Source: JAMLHH01 sp035515235 (GTDB lineage Bacteria; Bacteroidota; Bacteroidia; Chitinophagales; JADIYW01). Taken from it: DNA of 38,591 bases. The notes below the pieces were generated by a model. The model did no database searches. It was not told where the DNA came from and saw only the letters and a list, made by a program, of their open reading frames with translations. The position numbers and the translations under genes were made by a program. Positions 7,451 through 16,078 of the stretch are shown here, in pieces. How positions within the stretch are numbered: the stretch's first letter is position 1; every line of letters begins with the position of its first letter. Where the stretch lies: assembly GCA_035515235.1 (NCBI GenBank), contig DATJBS010000039.1, forward strand, positions 1 to 38,591, read 5' to 3'.

Positions 7451-8539
7451 ATGCAACAACATTTAGTATTGTGGGGATATATCGGAGCTGATAGAAAAGC
7501 ACTTTTAGCGATCTATTTAGTCGAAGAAGAAAATCAGGTTAAAATTCATGCATTTCCCAAAGAGATAGTAGACAAGAATCTACAGGATCAACTCTTCGCA
7601 TGGAAAAATGGAACTCCATTTAATTTTCCGGAAAGTGATTTAATATGGCATATTGATGCCTATAGCGATAGTATTCTACCTAGAGATATTAGAGTAGACA
7701 AACCGGAATTTATTCAAAGAGCCCAACTCGCATGGGGTAAACTTTTGATGAGTTCTAAACTATTTAAAGTCTGTAAAGAGGAAATCGTTTTTCACAAAAC
7801 ATTAGTCTCTTCCACTCTAGAATTTAAACAAGAGCAGTGGGATAAAACACAAGAACTTTGGCAGAAATACTCTGAAATGCTTAAAGCTCAAGATTTAGTT
7901 TGGGAGCAAGCTGAACTTCTAAAAGCTGAAGTCAACGAAACTTTCGATATACTTAAAGCGCACAAGAAAAAATCTTACGATAAAGAGAAATCTCAAACTA
8001 AAGAACTGACTAAGAAATTTGAGAAAGAATTAGATCACCTTAAGACTCAACTAATTTATCCTGAGGAGTGGCCTCAAATTCATGAAAAACTTAGAGCAAT
8101 ACAAGCAGAAATCAAAACTGCTCCAATAAGATTCCAAGTTAAAAAACCTCTGTTTGATAAAATAGATGAAATATATCAAGCCCTAAAATCTTACAAGAAA
8201 ACACAAAATGTCACTCATACTAAAGACCGTTTAGAGAATCTTCGTAGAATTCTAAAAAGCTTGAACAACTCTTTAGAAAATGATAGAGAAAGCATGTCTT
8301 CTCAAAAAGAAAAACTTGCTCATTATACTAAAGGAAAAAATTCGGGTAGTGAATGGGGTGGCTTGTTGCAAATTATTCAAAATAGAATCGACGAGAAGGA
8401 AGTTAAGGTAGCTGATATCAAAAAAACTATTCAACAATTAGAAAGTAGAATTAAAAAAGACTCTGCTCCTAAACCTACTCCTACATCTTCACCAGCTCCT
8501 GAGCCTCATGAAGATGTCTCAGAGGCTCCGAAAGAATAA
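7451..8539 (+). CDS. Cytoplasmic coiled-coil protein of unknown function
   Basis: A 362-residue protein with no family I can name. The ATG at 7451 was chosen because the longer TTG frame (7403) begins inside a perfect terminator. From 7451 the protein starts MQQHLVLWGYIGADRKALLA, a compact alpha/beta-looking N-terminal domain of about 110 residues. There is no signal peptide. Residues about 130-330 are rich in Lys, Glu, Gln and Leu with long predicted helices (ELTKKFEKELDHLKTQL, DRLENLRRILKSLNNSL). The C-terminus is a Pro/Ser/Glu-rich disordered tail. rnhB begins three bases after the stop codon, so they are cotranscribed. A DUF349-like helical role is conceivable but not shown. Confidence 0.72.
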   Translation: MQQHLVLWGYIGADRKALLAIYLVEEENQVKIHAFPKEIVDKNLQDQLFAWKNGTPFNFPESDLIWHIDAYSDSILPRDIRVDKPEFIQRAQLAWGKLLMSSKLFKVCKEEIVFHKTLVSSTLEFKQEQWDKTQELWQKYSEMLKAQDLVWEQAELLKAEVNETFDILKAHKKKSYDKEKSQTKELTKKFEKELDHLKTQLIYPEEWPQIHEKLRAIQAEIKTAPIRFQVKKPLFDKIDEIYQALKSYKKTQNVTHTKDRLENLRRILKSLNNSLENDRESMSSQKEKLAHYTKGKNSGSEWGGLLQIIQNRIDEKEVKVADIKKTIQQLESRIKKDSAPKPTPTSSPAPEPHEDVSEAPKE

Positions 8540-8542
8540 TAA

Positions 8543-9148
8543 GTGCCAGAATTTTACAAACTAGAAGATAAACTGATTTGCGGATGTGACGAAGCAGGAA
8601 GAGGCTGTCTTGCCGGTCCAGTAGTTGCCGCCGCTGTCATTTTGCCTGAAGATTATTATCATCCTATTCTGAATGATTCCAAGCAGGTCAAAGAGTCAGA
8701 TAGAGTGCAATTAAAAGAAGATATTATATCTAATGCTATTGCTTATGGTATTGGAATAGTCAGTCATCAAGAAATCGATGAAATCAATATTTTGAAAGCT
8801 TCTTTTCTAGCCATGCATCGAGCTATCGACCAAATGAAAGTGATACCAGAATGGTTAATTATTGACGGAAATAGATTTGCTCCTTACCCAGAAATTGGAC
8901 ATCACTGTGTAGTCAAAGGGGATAGTAAATTCACTCAAATTGCAGCAGCTTCTATTTTAGCCAAAACATTTAGAGATAAATATATGCATCAATTGGCAGA
9001 AGAGTTTCCTCAATACTTTTGGTCAAAAAACAAAGGTTATCCAACCAAAGCACATCGAGCAGCTATCAAAGAATTTGGCGTAACCCCTCATCATAGAATG
9101 AGCTTTCGATTGTTAGCGAAAAGTGATAACTTGAATCTATTTGAATAA
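8543..9148 (+). CDS. rnhB: Ribonuclease HII
   Basis: A 201-residue enzyme that cuts RNA in RNA-DNA hybrids and removes single ribonucleotides misincorporated in DNA. The catalytic acidic residues are present: Asp16 and Glu17 in CGCDEAGRGCLAGP, Asp108 in LIIDGNRF and Asp127 in KGDSKF. The late motif AAASILAKTFRDKYM and the C-terminal HHRMSFR are also typical. Length matches the family. Translation appears to start at GTG 8543, three bases after the upstream stop; no ATG lies nearby in frame, and the family's N-terminal strand begins only about 10 residues in. Confidence 0.95.
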   Translation: MPEFYKLEDKLICGCDEAGRGCLAGPVVAAAVILPEDYYHPILNDSKQVKESDRVQLKEDIISNAIAYGIGIVSHQEIDEINILKASFLAMHRAIDQMKVIPEWLIIDGNRFAPYPEIGHHCVVKGDSKFTQIAAASILAKTFRDKYMHQLAEEFPQYFWSKNKGYPTKAHRAAIKEFGVTPHHRMSFRLLAKSDNLNLFE

Positions 9149-9160
9149 ATAAAAGCTCAT

Positions 9161-9529
9161 ATGTCGGTATTCGTTCCTGTTGCAACTTTATTATGTGCAC
9201 TAATGATGGCGTTTCTTAATATCTCTGTGTACAAAAGCGGAGATTGGAGTTGGACGAATATTTTATTAAGTATTGGAATTGGCATGACTCTTATCGCTTA
9301 TTTGCTCATGATACTTAGAAATCAACAAGCTTATTGGTTACAATTATTAGGAACATTATTTTCATTAATCTTTGTACTCCCTCTATTTTTCAAAACATTT
9401 CTCGCAATCTTAAATGGTAGAAATGATTTTCTATTTTCCTTTTTAACGATGTGCATTATCCTTATTTTACAAGTGATTATATCAATGTATTCTTATCAAA
9501 ATATAGAAAAACCACAAAAAGAACAATAA
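9161..9529 (+). CDS. Small integral membrane protein of unknown function
   Basis: A 122-residue protein with four hydrophobic stretches at about residues 3-25, 33-53, 58-80 and 88-112, so probably four transmembrane helices, ending in a short charged tail. No catalytic motif is visible. It begins 12 bases after the rnhB stop and is likely in the same transcript, with murF-alr 38 nt further on. I cannot assign a function; the position between rnhB and a cell-wall gene says little. Confidence 0.75.
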   Translation: MSVFVPVATLLCALMMAFLNISVYKSGDWSWTNILLSIGIGMTLIAYLLMILRNQQAYWLQLLGTLFSLIFVLPLFFKTFLAILNGRNDFLFSFLTMCIILILQVIISMYSYQNIEKPQKEQ

Positions 9530-9567
9530 TTCCGTCTTAATTTCTCCATCCATTTAAATTTTTCAAT

Positions 9568-12036
9568 TTGCGGGAATATACAGTAAAAGAGGTTGCTCAA
9601 ATTATCAATGGTAATATAACAGGCAAAACTTCCAAATCTTTTATACAGCTAGTAGGTACGGATTCTAGAAGAATTCTCAACCCATACTATACGCTTTTTG
9701 TTGCATTGCCCGGAAAAAATAAAGACGGACATCAATATATTTCAGACGCATATATTAAGGGTGTTAGAAATTTTATTGTTCAAAATGCACGAGTTGAATT
9801 GTTCCCAGATGCTACTTTTATCATTGTAGAAGATGCACTTAAAGCACTTCAAAAACTTGCTGAATTTCACAGAAGTCAATTTAATATTCCTGTCATCGGA
9901 ATCACTGGTAGCAATGGAAAAACTATTGTCAAAGAATGGCTTTATCAAATGCTCAGCCCAGAATACGATGTATGCAGAAGTCCCAAAAGCTATAACTCTC
10001 AAATGGGAGTCGCGCTTTCTTTATTGCATTTAGAAGCTCATCACAATATTGGAATTTTTGAAGCAGGAATTTCTACTACAAATGAAATGGAAAATTTGGA
10101 GAAAATGATTCAACCTTCTATTGGAATTTTTACGAATATTGGACCAGCGCATGATGCCGGATTTGAGAATTACGAAGAAAAAATTGACGAGAAGCTAAAA
10201 TTATTCAAGAACAGTTCCAAGCTTATTTATTGTGGAGATTACAAATTGATCACTTCTAGAATACCGGAAGAGATGAATAAAGTGTCTTGGGGATCTAGCA
10301 AAGATTTTGATTATCATATTGCTCAACAAAACATCATTCAAAATCATACCATTGTAGAAATTCATACGACTAATACGATAAATACATTCCATATTCCCTT
10401 TACTGACAAGGCTTATGTAGAAGACTGTTTGCATTGTATCGTCACGATGTTGGATTTGGGTTTTGAACCTGCTGCAATCAATGATAAGATTTCTACATTG
10501 AGAATTTTACCAATGAGACTAGAGTTGAAATATGGTCTCAACGATTGCATGATTATAGATGATAGTTATAGTGCAGATTTATTGTCATTAGAAGCTGCTT
10601 TGGAGTTTTTTAGGCAGCAAGAAAGTAGAAAGAAAAAGACATTGATTATTTCTGCTTTTGACCAATCGGGAATGAATGATATTCAGCTGATTGATGAATT
10701 GATACGATTGATTCGGTTCAATAAATTTCAAAAAGTCATTGCCGTCGGAAAGTTATTTCTAAAATATTATAGCAGATGGAGTCAATTAAAAATTGAATTG
10801 CATTGTTTTCCAAGCACAGAAGATTTACTCGATCAACTCAGTGGAATAGATTTTGACCGAGAAATGATTCTAATCAAAGGCGCTAGACAGTATCAATTTG
10901 AGAGAGTCACTTATCAGCTCTTAGGGCAATCTCATAGAACAGTTTTGGAAATAGACTTGAATGCGCTTTCAGATAATTTTGATGTTTTCAAAGGATTACT
11001 CAATAAAGACACAGGAATTATTCCAATGGTGAAAGCATTTTCTTATGGAAGTGGAAGTGGTGAAATTGCTACCATGTTAGAAGACAAAGGAGTGGATTAT
11101 CTTGCAGTGGCCTATGTAGATGAAGGAATTCAGCTGAGAGAAAGTGGGATCACTACTCGAATCATGGTGATGAATCCATCTATTCAGGATTTTAATAAGA
11201 TGGTGGAGTATCAATTAGAGCCAGAAATCTATCATTTGAATCTACTGAATGCATTCATTTATTATCTAGAAACTAATAGTTATAACAGCTATTATCCTAT
11301 TCACTTAAAAGTGGAAACAGGAATGAATAGATTGGGTTTCCAAGAAGATAAAATTGACGAATTGATTTTAATTTTATTAGATCAAGATGTCATTAAAGTG
11401 GCGACAGTTTTTTCACATTTGGCAGCTTCTGACGAACCACAAATGGACGATTTTACTTACAGCCAATTGGAAAAGTTTGAAGAACTCAGTCAAAAAATTA
11501 TTCAAGCTTTAGATTATTCTATCCAACGACATATTCTAAATTCATCAGGAATAGTAAGATTTCCAGAGTTTCAGTTTGATTACGTAAGATTGGGAATAGG
11601 ATTATATGGAGTAGATAGTGCACATTCCATTCAGTCTAAATTATCTATTATAGGCACTTTAAAAACCACAATTTCTCAAATTAAAGAAATTCAAAAAGGA
11701 GAAACAGTAGGTTACGGAAGGAAAGGTTCTCGCGACTATATTGCTAAAGTCGCTATTATTGCAATAGGTTATGCTGATGGTTATGACCGAAGATTTAGTA
11801 ATGGCGTCGGAGAAGTTTATATCCATGGTCAAAGAGCTAAAATTATTGGCAACGTTTGTATGGATATGTGCATGGCAGATGTAACGAATATTCCTGATGC
11901 AAAAGAAGGAGATGAGGTGGAAGTTTATGGAAAAAATATTTCTATCATAGAGTGTTCTGATAAAATTGGAACAATACCTTATGAGCTATTGACTAAGATT
12001 TCTCGAAGAGTAAGAAGAGTTTACTATTGGAATTAA
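9568..12036 (+). CDS. Bifunctional MurF ligase / alanine racemase
   Basis: An 822-residue natural fusion known in Bacteroidota. The N-terminal half (about 1-450) is UDP-N-acetylmuramoyl-tripeptide:D-alanyl-D-alanine ligase, which adds D-Ala-D-Ala to the peptidoglycan precursor. Its P-loop is GITGSNGKT (Lys118), with YNSQMGVALSLL following. The C-terminal half (about 460-822) is a fold-type III PLP racemase supplying D-Ala: PLP-lysine Lys489 in MVKAFSYGSGSGE, substrate-side MNRLGF, catalytic-Tyr region VGYGRKGS, and IGYADGYDRRFSNG. The MurF half has ANP-type recognition but looks degenerate near its C-terminus, so its ligase activity deserves the usual caution for these fusions. The start is TTG at 9568; no ATG or GTG fits the N-terminal strand REYTVKEVAQIING. 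Confidence 0.94.
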   Translation: MREYTVKEVAQIINGNITGKTSKSFIQLVGTDSRRILNPYYTLFVALPGKNKDGHQYISDAYIKGVRNFIVQNARVELFPDATFIIVEDALKALQKLAEFHRSQFNIPVIGITGSNGKTIVKEWLYQMLSPEYDVCRSPKSYNSQMGVALSLLHLEAHHNIGIFEAGISTTNEMENLEKMIQPSIGIFTNIGPAHDAGFENYEEKIDEKLKLFKNSSKLIYCGDYKLITSRIPEEMNKVSWGSSKDFDYHIAQQNIIQNHTIVEIHTTNTINTFHIPFTDKAYVEDCLHCIVTMLDLGFEPAAINDKISTLRILPMRLELKYGLNDCMIIDDSYSADLLSLEAALEFFRQQESRKKKTLIISAFDQSGMNDIQLIDELIRLIRFNKFQKVIAVGKLFLKYYSRWSQLKIELHCFPSTEDLLDQLSGIDFDREMILIKGARQYQFERVTYQLLGQSHRTVLEIDLNALSDNFDVFKGLLNKDTGIIPMVKAFSYGSGSGEIATMLEDKGVDYLAVAYVDEGIQLRESGITTRIMVMNPSIQDFNKMVEYQLEPEIYHLNLLNAFIYYLETNSYNSYYPIHLKVETGMNRLGFQEDKIDELILILLDQDVIKVATVFSHLAASDEPQMDDFTYSQLEKFEELSQKIIQALDYSIQRHILNSSGIVRFPEFQFDYVRLGIGLYGVDSAHSIQSKLSIIGTLKTTISQIKEIQKGETVGYGRKGSRDYIAKVAIIAIGYADGYDRRFSNGVGEVYIHGQRAKIIGNVCMDMCMADVTNIPDAKEGDEVEVYGKNISIIECSDKIGTIPYELLTKISRRVRRVYYWN

Positions 12037-12076
12037 TTGAAAATAGGTTTTTAAATTTTACTATCTTGAAATTGAT

Positions 12077-14356
12077 ATGAAGCCATTCCCCGTTATTTTA
12101 TTTTTGTTGTTTTTCAATTTTGTCTGGATGAATACCTCTTTTGGTCAGTTATTAGAAAAGTCAAACACTTCAAAAATTGCAGAGGAAGAAGGATCTATAT
12201 TTAAAGAAGTTACTGCAGCTTCTCTAATTGATTATCATGGAGTTTCTTTTGGGCATGCATGGTCAGATATTAATTTAGATGGTTATCCCGACTTGTTTTG
12301 TACAGGTCATGGCAAAGCAAATTTATACATGAATCAAAAAGATGGGACCTTTAAAACAATAGAAGTTCCATTTTTCAAGAAACTCGACGACCAAGGTAAT
12401 CTCAAATATTATGATATGCACGGCGTCACTTTTGCAGATGTCAATCATGACGGCTATCCCGATGTATATATCCAATTAGGTGGAGATATGGGTAGAAGTG
12501 AGGGTAAAGAAAATATTTTATTTCTCAATCAAGAAGGGACAATTATATTTGAAAACAGAGCCGCAGAATATCAAGTTTTGGATTCATTAGGGAGAGGTAG
12601 AGCATCTTTGTTTTTTGATCAAAATAAAGACGGATACACAGATTTCTTCAATGTCAATTTTAGCAGAAACGATGGAGTTTACAATAGTTCATTATATAGG
12701 TATCGTCCAGGTTCTGAAATTTTTGAAAGAAAAGCGGATATTGGGCTTTCCGAATATTCCATTCGCACATCTTCTTTGATACAATCAAGACAGAAAAATG
12801 TACAGCATTTAATCAATGTGACTGACAATAATGATTTATTAGAGATTTATGATTACTCGCAAATCCCTTTTAAAAAGCTATACGAAAAGAAATTATTTGG
12901 AATCCGCGACGTAGCAGTTGCTGATTTTAATGGAGATGGTCATCAAGATATTTTTATCACAGCAAATCGTTATTCTTCAGAAGCCTATCTACAAGAAGAC
13001 ACTACTTTATTAGTATATCTATATGCTAAGCAAAGAGCATTAGGCTATAGCGATGAAAATAAAGTATCCTTCAAAACTGATGGAGACATTACTATCGAGT
13101 CCTCGATTTATCCTTATATGGATGAAACCAAAAAATATTGGAGGATAGGAAAAAATGCGTATCAACCATCGACAGATGTCTTTACACTCAGTTCTTCTCA
13201 AGTAGAAAATCAAAACTTCTACCCATTGTGTTTGATTTGTCTAGGAGTGAATATTGGTTATAATACTTCAGAAGAGAAATGGGAAATTTACAATACAGAT
13301 CCAATAGATAATTTACAATCTGCTATAAAAATCACTTCTACAAAACCGATTCGCGATATTCAAACGTATGGATTTCAGAATTCAGATTTGCTTTCACTTG
13401 ATAGATTATTACTCAATACAGGAAATGGGGAATACTTCGATGTGCCTAGCTTCTTAACTAATACTCAGAATTTTTCTACAGGAGTTTCAGTAGTTGCTGC
13501 GGATTTTGATAATGATATGGATGTCGATTTATTAATTTCTTGTCAAGGTTCAGCTGTGAATTATCCGAATAGATATTATGAGAACGATGGAACAGGAAAG
13601 TTTTCTTTAAAGCTTGATTTCGGTGCCGAATCAGCTTTTGGTGGTAGATCAGGAACTATTACTACTGTGGATTTTAATAATGATGGATTTTTAGATGTAT
13701 TTGTAGAAAATGGAGAAGGTCAGGTGGGTGAAGGCGCAAGGTCGCTACACTTTAATGACGGACCTTATCGTTTGTATCAAAACAAAGGAAATGATAATCA
13801 TTGGTTTAAATTTAATATCACTGATCCTGAAAGCTTAGGAAATAAATTGGCCATCGGAACAGTAGTGAACTGCTACTTAAAAGATAAAAAGCAAATTAGA
13901 TTAAAAGGGAGCGAACATCATGCTTATGCTCAAAATGATCCAACGATTCACTTTGGAGCAGGCGATTTCACCAAAGCAGATTCGATAGAAATAATTTGGC
14001 CAGATGGATACAGAAGTATCTTTTATCAAGTAGAAGCAGATAGTATGTATCAGATTGCCGGAAAGGAGGTTAAGATTGGAGGAGAGAAAGCTATCGTATA
14101 TGACAATTGCCAAGAAATAATTTTCCCCAATCCAACTGATGGCGAAATACATCTCTCCCAATTAGATAATTCTCAAAGAATAATATCTATTGACGTAGTG
14201 AATTATTCAGGTCAAAAAGTATACTCTAATGAGGTCAATAATTATCTAGACAACCATTCTATTTCTACAGAGAATTGGAGCAATGGAACGTACATAGTCA
14301 AAGTCCTATATCAAAATAAGAACTATTGCTACAGTAGATTTCAAGTATTTAGATAA
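12077..14356 (+). CDS. Secreted FG-GAP/VCBS repeat protein with ASPIC/UnbV and T9SS domains
   Basis: A 759-residue protein. A signal peptide (1-23) is followed by FG-GAP/VCBS blade motifs with calcium-binding-like loops: DINLDGYPDLF, DVNHDGYPDVYI, DQNKDGYTDFF, DFNGDGHQDIF, DFDNDMDVDLL and DFNNDGFLDVF. This is consistent with a beta-propeller. Next comes an ASPIC/UnbV segment (about 585-670; IGTVVNCYLKDKKQ, HFGAG, IIWPDGYRS), then a type A T9SS sorting domain (FPNPTDGEIHLSQ to the C-terminus). CRTAC1-like proteins of this plan are exported to the outer surface, and a carbohydrate- or calcium-binding role is usual but unproven. Its convergent neighbour ends only 26 nt away. Confidence 0.9.
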   Translation: MKPFPVILFLLFFNFVWMNTSFGQLLEKSNTSKIAEEEGSIFKEVTAASLIDYHGVSFGHAWSDINLDGYPDLFCTGHGKANLYMNQKDGTFKTIEVPFFKKLDDQGNLKYYDMHGVTFADVNHDGYPDVYIQLGGDMGRSEGKENILFLNQEGTIIFENRAAEYQVLDSLGRGRASLFFDQNKDGYTDFFNVNFSRNDGVYNSSLYRYRPGSEIFERKADIGLSEYSIRTSSLIQSRQKNVQHLINVTDNNDLLEIYDYSQIPFKKLYEKKLFGIRDVAVADFNGDGHQDIFITANRYSSEAYLQEDTTLLVYLYAKQRALGYSDENKVSFKTDGDITIESSIYPYMDETKKYWRIGKNAYQPSTDVFTLSSSQVENQNFYPLCLICLGVNIGYNTSEEKWEIYNTDPIDNLQSAIKITSTKPIRDIQTYGFQNSDLLSLDRLLLNTGNGEYFDVPSFLTNTQNFSTGVSVVAADFDNDMDVDLLISCQGSAVNYPNRYYENDGTGKFSLKLDFGAESAFGGRSGTITTVDFNNDGFLDVFVENGEGQVGEGARSLHFNDGPYRLYQNKGNDNHWFKFNITDPESLGNKLAIGTVVNCYLKDKKQIRLKGSEHHAYAQNDPTIHFGAGDFTKADSIEIIWPDGYRSIFYQVEADSMYQIAGKEVKIGGEKAIVYDNCQEIIFPNPTDGEIHLSQLDNSQRIISIDVVNYSGQKVYSNEVNNYLDNHSISTENWSNGTYIVKVLYQNKNYCYSRFQVFR

Positions 14357-14382
14357 AGATCTGACTTAAAAATTTAAGCATT

Positions 14383-14625
14383 TTACCAATCGCAGTTTTC
14401 GCTAAAAGTAAGTCGATGACCTGCTTTTTCTAGTTCAATAGCTAGATTATTAAAATCTTCTTCAGTATCGATATAGATATATCCGACGCAATTTTCTACA
14501 CGTCCAAAATCTTTGTCGTTAAACTGCATACACTTGACACAAGTAATTTCTTCTTTTTCACAAGAGGTGAGTCCAATAGCAATAGCTACAAACCCTAATA
14601 ATAGGTTAGGCAATACATTTCTCAT
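14383..14625 (-). CDS. Small cysteine-containing lipoprotein, function unknown
   Basis: An 80-residue precursor with an SPII signal (LLLGFVAIAIGLTSC, acylated Cys22) and charged residues just after it, as expected for a lipoprotein. The mature part is about 59 residues with C29-x-x-C32 and further cysteines in VENCVGYI and SENCDW, so disulfides or metal binding are possible. No family recognised. It lies 42 nt downstream of the FKBP gene on the same strand and may be cotranscribed. Confidence 0.7.
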   Translation of the reverse strand: MRNVLPNLLLGFVAIAIGLTSCEKEEITCVKCMQFNDKDFGRVENCVGYIYIDTEEDFNNLAIELEKAGHRLTFSENCDW

Positions 14626-14667
14626 CTGGGGGAATGATTTTTGTAAGTAATGTTACAAAGGGATTAA

Positions 14668-15543
14668 TTAATCGCTACATTGCAATATCTCTATGTTAAA
14701 TATTAGCGGAGCGTTGGGTCCAATCTCTCTTCCCGTACCTTGAAAGCCATATCCTAGCCAAGATGGCACTAAAATAATTGCTTTAATTTTTGGTTTTATT
14801 TGTTGTAATGCTAGATCCCAACCTTGTATGACTTGTTGTTTTCCTACTGTGAATTCAATAGGCATTTCTCTCAAATATGAATTATCCAATGCTTTCATTT
14901 CTGGTAATAAATGAAGTATATAGTGCACTTTCACCTTTTGATTGGCTTGGATAAAATCTTTCTTTTTAATTTTTAATTTCTTATCAATTAGAATATAAAG
15001 TCCGTCTTTTTTGTAGTAAATTTTATAATCTTTGGAGTAAGCAGTACTAATACTATCAAATAATAATTTCTGCTCTGCTCGAAGTTGGACCATTAATTTT
15101 TCTTGTTGAAGTTTATTTTCTTCTGGTGTTTTAAAACTGTATAAATGAATTTGATAACGATAGTTCTCTGAGGATTCTTTCAGTGTTTCATCATTATCAG
15201 CAATCCACATAGGTACAATAGCTTCAGCTGATTCTCCTGGTTTTAATTTTGCAAATACATCCATGATATCTCCAGCAATATGATTTTCATTTAAAATCAT
15301 TTCTATACCATTGGAAGCGTCTAGCATCTCCGTGCTAAAAATCAATTGACCATCAGAGTCATATTTCTCTAAGGACATTTTGATGTAGTCTCCCTTTTTT
15401 GGAGAAGAACCATTTTCGATTGAATGAGTTATTTTAAATGCTGTTCCATTGAATAAGTGGGAATATTCTTTATCATCAGAGTTTTGACCTGTGACAGGAA
15501 AAATGCATAAAATATAAATGCAAAGGAATAAGACGTTTTTCAT
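14668..15543 (-). CDS. Exported FKBP-type peptidyl-prolyl isomerase, two FKBP-like domains
   Basis: A 291-residue protein with a signal peptide (MKNVLFLCIYILCIFPVTG, then QN). The C-terminal FKBP domain (about 200-291) has the family signatures VIQGWDLALQQIKP, VPSWLGYGF and IGPNAPLIFNIEIL. The N-terminal half (about 35-140; GDYIKMSLEKYDSDGQ, LNENHIAGDIMDVFAKLKPG, AEAIVPMWIADN) looks like a second, degenerate FKBP domain. A long linker helix lies between them. It probably works as an isomerase or chaperone in the periplasm. It is divergent from the phosphatase gene, with only 45 nt between the start codons. Confidence 0.88.
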   Translation of the reverse strand: MKNVLFLCIYILCIFPVTGQNSDDKEYSHLFNGTAFKITHSIENGSSPKKGDYIKMSLEKYDSDGQLIFSTEMLDASNGIEMILNENHIAGDIMDVFAKLKPGESAEAIVPMWIADNDETLKESSENYRYQIHLYSFKTPEENKLQQEKLMVQLRAEQKLLFDSISTAYSKDYKIYYKKDGLYILIDKKLKIKKKDFIQANQKVKVHYILHLLPEMKALDNSYLREMPIEFTVGKQQVIQGWDLALQQIKPKIKAIILVPSWLGYGFQGTGREIGPNAPLIFNIEILQCSD

Positions 15544-15588
15544 TTGTAAATGAATATACGGATTTGTAATTTACAGCTAATTAATTGT

Positions 15589-16038
15589 ATGAAAATTTTA
15601 ATGGTTTGCTTGGGCAATATCTGCCGCTCTCCTTTAGCTGAAGGGATATTAAAAAATAAAATTCAAAAGCAAGGTTTGAATTGGGAGGTCGATTCCGCAG
15701 GTACAAGCGGTTGGCATGATGGAGGTAAGCCCGATAGTAGATCGATTGAAGTCGCTTCTAAATATAATATCGATATTACTGATCAGATTTCAAGAAAGGT
15801 AAGAAGTGTAGATTATGAAATCTTCGATTTAATCTATGCTATGGATATTCAGAATTACAATGATTTACTATCCTTAGCAACTGAAGAGGAAAAGCCAAAA
15901 ATAAAATTAATCCTCAACGAAATTGATCCCAATAAAAACAAGAGTGTACCCGACCCTTATTGGGATGACAATGGTTTTGAAAAAGTATATGCCATGCTCG
16001 ATGAAGCCTGTGAAATCATCGTAGAAAAGTATAAATAA
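15589..16038 (+). CDS. Low-molecular-weight protein-tyrosine phosphatase
   Basis: A 149-residue cytoplasmic phosphatase. The P-loop CLGNICRS gives nucleophile Cys7 and Arg13 (C-x5-R-S), and the general-acid loop is VPDPYWDDNGFEKVY near residue 120. The ATG at 15589 is preferred over the earlier in-frame ATG at 15550 because the family starts a few residues before the P-loop (MKILMVCLGN) and the upstream 13 residues have no counterpart. Homologues regulate bacterial tyrosine kinases in polysaccharide synthesis, but no kinase gene is adjacent here. Confidence 0.92.
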   Translation: MKILMVCLGNICRSPLAEGILKNKIQKQGLNWEVDSAGTSGWHDGGKPDSRSIEVASKYNIDITDQISRKVRSVDYEIFDLIYAMDIQNYNDLLSLATEEEKPKIKLILNEIDPNKNKSVPDPYWDDNGFEKVYAMLDEACEIIVEKYK

Positions 16039-16078
16039 GAGACTCCGTATAAATTATTTGACCAATCTGCTCTAAGAA

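Noticed and set aside
9742..10434. Short open frames on both strands inside murF-alr
   Set aside because: They are shadows of a gene with clear MurF motifs in the main frame and show no start context or family resemblance.
14362..14378. CTTAAA/TTTAAG as a bidirectional terminator between convergent genes
   Set aside because: Six A-T-rich pairs with a two-base loop and no U tract; too weak.
15550..15588. Upstream in-frame ATG as the phosphatase start
   Set aside because: It would add 13 residues with no counterpart in the family, whose proteins begin directly before the P-loop.
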